Notes under the pieces: model-generated
Databases searched by the model: none
What the model was told of the DNA's origin: nothing
Seen by the model: only the letters and a program-made list of their open reading frames with translations
DNA from: Lysobacter sp. FW306-1B-D06B
GTDB taxonomy: Bacteria > Pseudomonadota > Gammaproteobacteria > Xanthomonadales > Xanthomonadaceae
Direction of reading: 5' to 3'
Assembly (NCBI RefSeq): GCF_038446665.1
Contig: NZ_CP151802.1
Span: 1,178,001-1,242,000, forward strand
Length of the DNA stretch: 64,000 nt
Translations under genes and position numbers: made by a program
Part shown: positions 56,381 through 62,936 of the stretch, in pieces
Numbering within the stretch: the stretch's first letter is position 1
Layout of the letters: each line of letters opens with the position of its first letter

Positions 56381-57298
56381 ATGCGGTCCGGTCTGGCGTG
56401 TGCGGGTTTGCTGATGTTGGCGCTGGCCGGTTGCGATGCGGCGCGCACGAACAACGATGCAGCCGCATCGCGGCAGGACGATGTGGCGCTGCCGGCGCCG
56501 GTGCTCGAGCAACTGGACACGCAGCCGCTGCGCGATCGTGCGCAGGCCGCCTTGCGCGAGCAGCGCATCCACACGCCGGCAGGCGACAACGCCGTGGAGT
56601 ACTACCTCGCCCTGCGCGAACGCGAGGCCGATGCCGGTGTCAGCGCGGCGCTGGCGGAACTGCAGCCTTACGTGCTGATCGCCGCGGAGCAGTCGCTCGC
56701 GCTGGATCAGCGTGATGAAGCGCGCCGCCTGCTCGCCCTGCTCGCGCGCATGGACCCGCATGCGCCTGCGCTGCCGCGACTGCGTGACGGGCTGCGCGTG
56801 GCGCAGGAGCGTGCGGATCGCGAGGAGGGTGCGCGCATCGCGCAAACCGCGCCGCTGCCTGCGCCCATCGCGCCGTCGACGCCTGCATCCACCATCGCGC
56901 CCACGATCGCCTCGCCGCCGCCGGCTCCGCAGGTCGCGCCGGCCCCGGTGGCGACTGTCGAACCGCCGCCCGCACTCGCCGAAACACCGCCGCCGCCCGT
57001 CGCGACCGCACGCGCCGAACCCGCGCCGCAGGCCCTGCCGCGCCTGCTGCGCGATGCGGCGCCGCGTTATCCGCTGGCCGCGCGCAACCGCCGCATCGAA
57101 GGCAGCGTGCAGGTCGCCTTCACCATCCAGCCCGACGGCAGCGTCACCGATGTGCACACGGTGTCAGCACAACCGGAAGGCCTGTTCGAACAGGCCGCGC
57201 TGGCGGCCGCATCGCGCTGGCAGTTCGAGGCCACCTCGCGTCGCGTCAACACGACGCGCACGCTGACGTTCCGGTTGCCTGCTCAGCCCAACGGTTGA
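56381..57298 (+). CDS. TonB C-terminal-domain lipoprotein
   Basis: A 305-residue protein with a lipobox (LALAGC, Cys18), a helical middle part (40-155), a long Pro/Ala-rich linker (about 155-225) and a TonB C-terminal domain (YPLAARNRRIEGSVQVAFTI, GLFEQAALAAASRWQF). TonB proteins pass energy to outer-membrane receptors but normally have an uncleaved N-terminal anchor. A lipid anchor here is unusual. AGGGG located before the ATG at 56381 sets the start. The frame running upstream reads through the heptamer repeats. Confidence 0.85.
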   Translation: MRSGLACAGLLMLALAGCDAARTNNDAAASRQDDVALPAPVLEQLDTQPLRDRAQAALREQRIHTPAGDNAVEYYLALREREADAGVSAALAELQPYVLIAAEQSLALDQRDEARRLLALLARMDPHAPALPRLRDGLRVAQERADREEGARIAQTAPLPAPIAPSTPASTIAPTIASPPPAPQVAPAPVATVEPPPALAETPPPPVATARAEPAPQALPRLLRDAAPRYPLAARNRRIEGSVQVAFTIQPDGSVTDVHTVSAQPEGLFEQAALAAASRWQFEATSRRVNTTRTLTFRLPAQPNG

Positions 57299-57326
57299 TC
57301 GGCTGGCAGCATCGCCGGGCAGCGGC

Positions 57327-57341
57327 GACAATGCCGGCATG
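57327..57341 (+). promoter_or_regulatory. -10 element, probable leaderless promoter of the carboxylesterase
   Basis: GACAAT (57327-57332), GCCGGC, then ATG at 57339. The same arrangement as at 18718 and 58889. No Shine-Dalgarno sequence. Confidence 0.5.
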
Positions 57342-58037
57342 AACACCACCGCCCCGCTGCTGGAAACCGTCGAATTCGAAACCGCGCCGAACCCCGCGTG
57401 GACCGTGCTCTGGCTGCACGGCCTGGGCGCGGACGGCAACGACTTCGCGCCGATCGTTCCCGAACTCGTTCGCCGCGACTGGCCGGCGCTGCGCTTCGTC
57501 TTCCCGCACGCGCCGGTGCGTGCGGTGACGATCAACAACGGCATGCGCATGCGCGCGTGGTACGACATCGTCCATTTCGATTTCGATGCGTTGAACGCGG
57601 GCAACCGCGCCGACGAAGCCGGCGTGGCCGAATCGGTGGCGCAGGTGGAGGCGCTGATCGCGCGCGAGAACGAACGCGGCATTCCGCCGGAGCGGATCGT
57701 CCTGGTGGGCTTCTCGCAGGGCGGGGCCATCACCCTGTCGGCGGGCCTGCGCCGACGCGTCCCGCTGGCCGGCCTGGCCGGGCTTTCGACCTATCTGCCC
57801 GAGCCGCCCCAGCAGGCGGCCGCCGCGCTGCAGGCCGCGGCCAAGGCGCAGCCGTTGTTCATGGCCCACGGCCAGTTCGACCCGGTGGTGCCCGCCGCCA
57901 TCGGCGAGCGCAGCGCCGGGACGATGGAATCGCTGGGATTCCGGCTGGAATGGCACCGCTACCCCATGGCCCACCAGGTCTGCGCCGAGGAGATCCGCGA
58001 CCTGGGCGACTGGCTGTCCGCCCGTTTTGCCGGCTAG
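57339..58037 (+). CDS. Alpha/beta hydrolase, phospholipase/carboxylesterase family
   Basis: A 232-residue cytoplasmic esterase of the acyl-protein-thioesterase-like family. WLHGLGADGNDFAPI is the oxyanion motif, Ser126 in GFSQGG the nucleophile, Asp in HGQFDPVVP and His in PMAHQV complete the triad. It hydrolyses short-chain esters or thioesters. It precedes the AlgR-like gene by 86 bases. Confidence 0.92.
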   Translation: MNTTAPLLETVEFETAPNPAWTVLWLHGLGADGNDFAPIVPELVRRDWPALRFVFPHAPVRAVTINNGMRMRAWYDIVHFDFDALNAGNRADEAGVAESVAQVEALIARENERGIPPERIVLVGFSQGGAITLSAGLRRRVPLAGLAGLSTYLPEPPQQAAAALQAAAKAQPLFMAHGQFDPVVPAAIGERSAGTMESLGFRLEWHRYPMAHQVCAEEIRDLGDWLSARFAG

Positions 58038-58123
58038 GCCCGCCCGATAATTGGTAGCGGGCCCCGCCCGGGGCTAGTATCCCTCTCAATACGGCTCAGC
58101 CGGCCTGGGGGATGGAGGCGCCG

Positions 58124-58864
58124 ATGAGGGTAGTGATCGCCGATGACGAACCGCTGGCGCGCGAGCGCCTGCGAGGATTGCTGGCCGAGCAGCGCGGCGT
58201 CGAAGTCGTCGCCGAAGCTGCCGACGGCCAGCACGCCCTGCATGCCTGCGCCGAGCATCGCCCGGACCTGGTGCTGCTGGACATCGCCATGCCGGGCATC
58301 GACGGACTGGAAGCCGCGCGCCATCTGGCGGCATTCGATCCGCGTCCGGCCGTGGTGTTCTGCACCGCCTACGACGCCCATGCGCTGTCGGCCTTCGAGG
58401 CCGAAGCCATCGACTACCTCGTCAAACCCGTGCGCGCCGAGCGTCTGGCCGCCGCGCTGGAGCGCGTGCGCACCTTCGCCGCCGGCCGCGAGAAGGCCGG
58501 CGACAACGGCGCCGGCCCCGCCGGCGGGCAGCGCCGCAGCCACCTGTGTGCGCGCCTGCGCGGCAGCCTGCGCCTGATCCCGATCGAGGATGTGCACTAC
58601 CTGCATGCCGAGGAGAAGTACGTCGTCGTCCACCATGCGCGTGGCGAGGACCTCATCGAGGAGTCGCTCAAGTCGCTGGAGGACGAGTTCGGCGAGCGGT
58701 TCGTGCGCATCCACCGCAATTGCCTGGTGGCGCGTCACGAGATCGTCGAACTGCGCCGCGCGGCCGATGGCCACGTCCAGGCGGTGTTGCGTCATGGCAA
58801 GGCGCCGCTGGAAGTCAGCCGCCGCTGCGTGGCGGGGCTGAAGGACACGCTCAAGCACTTGTAG
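58124..58864 (+). CDS. LytTR-family response regulator, AlgR-like
   Basis: A 246-residue regulator. The receiver has DDE at 7-9, phospho-acceptor Asp53 in LVLLDIAMPG and Lys in DYLVKPV. A flexible Gly/Ala linker (about 125-140) leads to a LytTR DNA-binding domain (PIEDVHYLHAEEKYVVVHH, RIHRNCLVARHEIVELRR). GGAGG at 58114-58118 selects ATG 58124 over 58112. AlgR-hemC adjacency is conserved in pseudomonads and Xanthomonadales. The usual histidine kinase partner is not next to it here. Confidence 0.92.
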   Translation: MRVVIADDEPLARERLRGLLAEQRGVEVVAEAADGQHALHACAEHRPDLVLLDIAMPGIDGLEAARHLAAFDPRPAVVFCTAYDAHALSAFEAEAIDYLVKPVRAERLAAALERVRTFAAGREKAGDNGAGPAGGQRRSHLCARLRGSLRLIPIEDVHYLHAEEKYVVVHHARGEDLIEESLKSLEDEFGERFVRIHRNCLVARHEIVELRRAADGHVQAVLRHGKAPLEVSRRCVAGLKDTLKHL

Positions 58865-58888
58865 GCGGCCCGGCGCGGAAATCCCGGC

Positions 58889-58903
58889 GATAATGCCGGG
58901 ATG
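58889..58903 (+). promoter_or_regulatory. -10 element, probable leaderless hemC promoter
   Basis: GATAAT (58889-58894), GCCGGG, then ATG at 58901. The best match to the -10 consensus among the similar cases in the window. Confidence 0.55.
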
Positions 58904-59815
58904 AACACGTTGCGCATCGCCACCCGAAAGAGCCCGCTTGCCCTGTGGCAGAGCGAGCACGTCGCCGACCGCCTTCGCGCCGCCCACCCGGGCCTGGCGG
59001 TCGAGCTGGTGCCGATGAGCACGCGTGGCGATGAAGTGCTGGACCGCTCGCTGGCCGCCATCGGCGGCAAGGGCCTGTTCCTGAAGGAACTGGAGCTGGC
59101 GATGCTGCGGGGCGAGGCCGACTGCGCCGTGCATTCGCTCAAGGACGTGCCGATGGAACTGGAGCCGGGCTTCGCGCTGCCGGCGATCCTGGCGCGGGCC
59201 GATTACGCCGACGCCTTCGTCAGCAATGCGTTCGCGAACATCGCCGCGCTGCCGCAGGGCGCGCGCGTGGGCACGTCCTCGCTGCGCCGTCAGGCGCAAC
59301 TGCGCGCGCTGCGGCCGGACCTGGAACTGCTGGACCTGCGCGGTAACGTCAACACGCGCCTGGCGAAGCTGGATGCCGGCGAATACGACGCGATAGTGCT
59401 GGCATGCGCAGGCCTGCAACGCCTCGGCTTCGACGCGCGCATCCGCGATCGCCTGCAGGCGCCGCAGTGGTTGCCGGCGCCGGCGCAGGGCGCGGTGGCG
59501 ATCGAATGCCGCGAGGACGACATCGCCACGCGCGAGCTGTGTGCGCGCCTGGACGATGCCGCCACGCGCACCTGCGCCGAAGCCGAGCGTGCGATGAACC
59601 GCGCGCTGCACGGCAGCTGCCATGTGCCGGTGGCGGCATTCGCGCGGCTCGAAGGTGAGCATCTGCATCTGTCCGGCCTGGTGGGTTCGGCCGCGGATGG
59701 ACGCTTCGTCCGGGCACAGGGCGAAGGTCGCGGCGACGCACCGGATGCGCTGGGGCTGGAAGTGGCGGAGCAGTTGCTGGCGCAGGGCGCGCGGGAGTTG
59801 ATCGGGGCGGTGTGA
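58901..59815 (+). CDS. hemC: Hydroxymethylbilane synthase HemC
   Basis: A 304-residue porphobilinogen deaminase with [14 protein letters not shown] at the start, [20 protein letters not shown] with the catalytic Asp, [10 protein letters not shown], and Cys240 in [10 protein letters not shown], which carries the dipyrromethane cofactor. It assembles four porphobilinogens into hydroxymethylbilane for haem and sirohaem. hemD, often next, is not present in the following 4 kb. A repeat block lies downstream. Confidence 0.97.
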   Translation: MNTLRIATRKSPLALWQSEHVADRLRAAHPGLAVELVPMSTRGDEVLDRSLAAIGGKGLFLKELELAMLRGEADCAVHSLKDVPMELEPGFALPAILARADYADAFVSNAFANIAALPQGARVGTSSLRRQAQLRALRPDLELLDLRGNVNTRLAKLDAGEYDAIVLACAGLQRLGFDARIRDRLQAPQWLPAPAQGAVAIECREDDIATRELCARLDDAATRTCAEAERAMNRALHGSCHVPVAAFARLEGEHLHLSGLVGSAADGRFVRAQGEGRGDAPDALGLEVAEQLLAQGARELIGAV

Positions 59816-59849
59816 GGCGGTCGAGCGGAGCTGTGTGCGACCGCAGCGG

Positions 59850-60050
59850 CGAGCTCGCCGTCATCCTGGCGACGCCAGGCGTGCCCCTTCATCGTCATCC
59901 CGGCGAAGGCCGGGACCAGCATCCGGGCACTCCCATTGCGATGAACCTACTCATCGTCATTCCCGCGTAGGCAGGGGCTTCTGCGCCGCCGCATGGCGGC
60001 ACTCTCCAGGGACGTTCCACGCTTTCCCGGCTGGCTATCAACAGCAAGAT
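59850..60050. repeat. Degenerate repeat block downstream of hemC
   Basis: Contains GAGCTCGCCGTCATCCTGGCG, CGTCATCCCGGCGAAGGCCGGG (around 59890), CGTCATTCCCGCGTAGGCAGGG (around 59955) and GCGCCGCCGCATGGCGGC. Together with the composite repeat at 60051-60196 it fills the whole 386-bp gap between hemC and the next gene. No gene was seen in it. Confidence 0.7.
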
Positions 60051-60196
60051 GGATTCCAGCTTTCGCTGGAATGACGTGACGTAGCGGACGGCGTGACAGC
60101 CTGGATCCCGGCCTTCGGCGGGATGACGACTTTGGAGACGCTTTCCCGAATCCCGAATCCCGAATCCCGAATCCCGAATCCCGAATCCCGAATCCC
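60051..60196. repeat. Composite repeat, inverted copy of 56101-56254
   Basis: Read on the minus strand: seven GGGATTC-type heptamers (60096-60048 region mirrored at 60148-60196 as GAATCCC on the plus strand), GGGAAAGCGTC, GTCATCCCGCCGAAGGCCGGGATCCAGG, CACGCCGTCCG and CGTCATTCCAGCGAAAGCTGGAATCCA. The order and spacing match the first copy. Confidence 0.9.
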
Positions 60197-60201
60197 GCTC
60201 C

Positions 60202-60861
60202 TCAGAACCGCCGCCGCAGCTCGATGCTGCTTTCCGCCGTTTCCTTGCCGCCGCCGCTCTGCGTGTCGTGGCGGATGGCGAAGTCGCTTTCCAGCGTCCA
60301 GTTGGGCCACAGGTTCACGTCCAGGCTCATCGACTGCTTCACGAACGCTTCGCCGCGGCCGCTCTCGAACTGCACGCGCTGCGTGAGCCGTGCGCGGTCG
60401 CCGAACTGCTGGCCCAGATTGAGTTCGCCGCGCAGCACCGGGCCGGCCTGGTTGATGCCGTCGTCGTACAGCGGCGCCAGGCGATAGCCCGCGCCGAGCG
60501 CCAGGCCGACCTGGGTCGGGCCGTCGCGCATGGCCTGCACGTTGTAGCGGGTGCCGATGCGGAAATCGTTGGAGTACAGCGTCTGGCTCTCGCGCGGCGT
60601 CGCCGGCGCACTCAACGGCGCGTAGCTCTGGCTGCCTGGCAGGCGAAGCGAGCGGCGACCCGCATCACTGCGCTCCACCGGCATCGGCGCGGACATCGCC
60701 ACCTGCCATTCCGCATCGCCGCAGCGCGTGGAAAAACAGTACAGCCGCATCTGCGCCGGATCGGCCGCGATGGCCATCAGCGTCGGGTCGCCGGGAGAGA
60801 CCGGCAGCGGCAATGTCACGAAGGGACCGCCGAGCAGGGCGAGCCCGAGTGCACCGAGCAT
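60202..60861 (-). CDS. Exported beta-barrel-like protein, unknown function
   Basis: A 219-residue protein with a hydrophobic start (MLGALGLALLGGPFVTLPLP) and a mature part with alternating hydrophobic residues ending in IELRRRF, the terminal Phe typical of outer-membrane barrels. A pair of Cys is found near the N-terminus (LYCFSTRCGDA). The second half (VGLALGAGYRLAPL, LRGELNLGQQF, LTQRVQFESG) resembles the DUF481 (YdiY-like) family. The start has no ribosome-binding site. A strong hairpin lies just upstream. Its stop codon is six bases from the heptamer array. Confidence 0.7.
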   Translation of the reverse strand: MLGALGLALLGGPFVTLPLPVSPGDPTLMAIAADPAQMRLYCFSTRCGDAEWQVAMSAPMPVERSDAGRRSLRLPGSQSYAPLSAPATPRESQTLYSNDFRIGTRYNVQAMRDGPTQVGLALGAGYRLAPLYDDGINQAGPVLRGELNLGQQFGDRARLTQRVQFESGRGEAFVKQSMSLDVNLWPNWTLESDFAIRHDTQSGGGKETAESSIELRRRF

Positions 60862-60870
60862 CGTCGTGAA

Positions 60871-60891
60871 TGGGGCAGCAGGGATGCCCCA
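60871..60891. promoter_or_regulatory. Hairpin in the 5' region of the barrel gene
   Basis: TGGGGCA-GCAGGGA-TGCCCCA, a perfect seven-pair stem ten bases before the start codon (minus strand). It could mask or regulate translation. Confidence 0.5.
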
Positions 60892-60900
60892 TGTTGCCGA

Positions 60901-60914
60901 TGGAAACGGTTACA
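60901..60914. promoter_or_regulatory. LacI-like operator motif upstream of the barrel gene
   Basis: TGGAAACGGTTACA (minus strand TGTAACCGTTTCCA), an imperfect palindrome of LacI-family type enclosed by TTGCC (60894-60898) and GGCAA (60915-60919). Located 40-53 bases before the start codon. Single site only. Confidence 0.3.
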
Positions 60915-60957
60915 GGCAATCGCGCCTGCACAAAAACCCGGTGTTTGTTCAGCGACG

Positions 60958-61935
60958 TCAGTAATAAAGCGTGACGAGATGCCGGGCCTGGGCAAAGAAC
61001 AGCCAGCGTTCGACCAACACGCCGGTCAGCGTCAACAACGCTCCCAGCGTGAACACCGGGCCGGCCCAGTCCGGGTGGGCCCACGCAAGCCACGAGGCCA
61101 CGGCAGGCACGACGGCGAACAGCACCAGCGCGATCGCGCGCAGCGCACGCGCATGCTTGCGTGCCAGCACGAAGCCCATTTCTCGGTTGATGTAGTTGTC
61201 CTGCGTGCTTGGGCGTTCGAACACGCCGATCTCGCGACCGGGCAGGCCCACCGCATCGCCGCGTGTCGCTCCCAGCGCCTGGCGATCGATGCGATGCCAA
61301 TAAACGAGCTTCAGCACGGCAACGGTAAAGGCGAGTACGAACGTGATCAGCACGATCACGCCCAGCGCTTCATCGCCCAGCGCGCCCCATGTGAGCAGCG
61401 CCATCGCCAGCAGCCAGCCGCTCAACACCGCGAAGGCGAGATACACCGGAACGACCAGTGCCTGCCGCCAGGCGGGAATCGGCTTGAGTGATGCGTAGAT
61501 CATCGCCGTGCACACCACGGTCGCCACGGACAGCAGCAGCAGCGCCGCGGCCATCAGCGGCACCATGATGCTGCCCAGCACCGCGTACGAATTGGTCGCG
61601 ATCATCGCCGCCACGAACCCGAGCACGCCCACCGCGGGCAGAGCCGTCGCCACCGCGAACACGCCTTCGCGAGACAGCCACGAGCTGCGCCACTGCGAGA
61701 ACGCGCGCCATGCGCGCATGGGCTTTCCGAGATGGAACATCGAACTGACCAGCCCGATGGTGGTCAGCATCAGCCCCGGGACCAGCAGCACCGCCCAGAG
61801 CGCAGGCATCATCCCCTGCTGCGGCGGCCGGCCCTGCAGATAAGGCAACAGGATCAGCGCGGCAGCCCACATGAAAAGGCCGTAGCCCGCACCGGACAGC
61901 GTGGTGAACAACAGGACGGAGAACGCAGGATGCAT
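60958..61935 (-). CDS. DmsC/SoeC-type membrane anchor subunit
   Basis: A 325-residue protein with eight predicted spans and the DmsC-family start MHPAFSVLLFTTLSGAGYGLFMW. SSMFHLGKPMRAWRAFSQWRSSWLSREG contains conserved His and Arg near the quinone site. It anchors the iron-sulfur and molybdopterin subunits and exchanges electrons with quinone. It follows the iron-sulfur gene by ten bases. Such anchors occur in DMSO reductases and in the SoeABC sulfite dehydrogenase. Confidence 0.88.
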   Translation of the reverse strand: MHPAFSVLLFTTLSGAGYGLFMWAAALILLPYLQGRPPQQGMMPALWAVLLVPGLMLTTIGLVSSMFHLGKPMRAWRAFSQWRSSWLSREGVFAVATALPAVGVLGFVAAMIATNSYAVLGSIMVPLMAAALLLLSVATVVCTAMIYASLKPIPAWRQALVVPVYLAFAVLSGWLLAMALLTWGALGDEALGVIVLITFVLAFTVAVLKLVYWHRIDRQALGATRGDAVGLPGREIGVFERPSTQDNYINREMGFVLARKHARALRAIALVLFAVVPAVASWLAWAHPDWAGPVFTLGALLTLTGVLVERWLFFAQARHLVTLYY

Positions 61936-61945
61936 GCGGAAGGAC

Positions 61946-62713
61946 TCAGCGGCTGAGTACGCGGTCGAGCCAGCGCAGCACGGGCGGCAGCGCGGCGGTG
62001 TCGAGGGTTTCGGCCTGCGGCGCAACGGCGCTCGCCTCGCCCGTGCGGCGCGGGCGCGGCGGCAGGTACTTGTTCACCGGTTGATAGCCCAGCTGCGGCA
62101 GCAGGTCCACGCCGCCGCGCTCGGCCACCAGCTTGGACACCTTCGACTCCGGATCGCCCAGGTCGCCGAAGTGACGCGCGCGCGTCGGGCACGCCTGCAC
62201 GCATGCGGGCTGGCGTTCTGATTCGGCGAGGTTCTCGTTGTAGATGCGGTCCACGCACAGCGTGCACTTCTTCATCACGCCTTCGACCGGGCTGTACTCG
62301 CGCGCGCCGTACGGGCAGGCCCACGAGCACAGCTTGCAGCCGATGCACTTGTCCTCGTCGACCAGCACGATGCCGTCCTCGGCGCGCTTGTAGCTGGCGC
62401 CGGTGGGGCACACGGTCACGCACGCGGGCTGTTCGCAGTGCAGGCACGAGCGGGGGAAGTGCAGCGTCATCGCCGGCTGCGGCGTCGCGCTGGACGCGCA
62501 GCCTTCGGTGGCGGCGACCTCGTAGCTGTGCACGCGGTTGAACCACACGCCCGACGGATCCTTGCCGTAGGGCTGCTCGTCGGTGAGCGGCGCGGCGAAA
62601 CCGCCGGCGTTCCATTCCTTGCAGCTCACTGCGCAGGCATGGCAGCCCACGCAGGTGTCCAGGTCGATGACCAGGCCAAGTTTTTTCTTCGACGGCGGCG
62701 GCAGGTCGGTCAT
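61946..62713 (-). CDS. 4Fe-4S electron-transfer subunit (DmsB/SoeB type)
   Basis: A 255-residue ferredoxin-like subunit with four cysteine clusters: CVGCHACAVSC (21-31), CLHCEQPACVTVC, CIGCKLCSWAC and the CTLC plus CVQAC pair, so four 4Fe-4S clusters. It passes electrons between the molybdopterin subunit and the membrane anchor. No signal peptide is seen, as in DmsB/SoeB. The C-terminal tail is Pro/Arg-rich. Confidence 0.92.
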   Translation of the reverse strand: MTDLPPPSKKKLGLVIDLDTCVGCHACAVSCKEWNAGGFAAPLTDEQPYGKDPSGVWFNRVHSYEVAATEGCASSATPQPAMTLHFPRSCLHCEQPACVTVCPTGASYKRAEDGIVLVDEDKCIGCKLCSWACPYGAREYSPVEGVMKKCTLCVDRIYNENLAESERQPACVQACPTRARHFGDLGDPESKVSKLVAERGGVDLLPQLGYQPVNKYLPPRPRRTGEASAVAPQAETLDTAALPPVLRWLDRVLSR

Positions 62714-62723
62714 GCGTGATCGC

Positions 62724-62936
62724 TCATCGCTTGCGGGTGCTGATCAGCCACACGCCGATCGCGAACAGCGCGATGCCGAAGGTCACGCTCGGCAGCATGC
62801 CCACCAGCACGGGCACGATCGAGGTCGTCGTCCCGGCCGGCGCGAGCGGGTCGAGCACGCCGAAGCTGATCAGGATCATCACGGCGAAGGCGAGCACGAT
62901 GCACAGCCAGCCGGCGAGGAGGCGGACGGATTTCAT
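62724..62936 (-). CDS. Small two-span membrane protein between soeA- and soeB-like genes
   Basis: A 70-residue protein with two hydrophobic spans (LLAGWLCIVLAFAVMILISF and SVTFGIALFAIGVWLI) joined by a short polar loop and a basic end STRKR. Its ATG overlaps the stop of the molybdopterin-subunit gene in ATGA and its stop is ten bases before the iron-sulfur gene, so it is translated within the operon. No known family is recognised. An accessory or assembly subunit is the natural guess. Confidence 0.78.
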   Translation of the reverse strand: MKSVRLLAGWLCIVLAFAVMILISFGVLDPLAPAGTTTSIVPVLVGMLPSVTFGIALFAIGVWLISTRKR

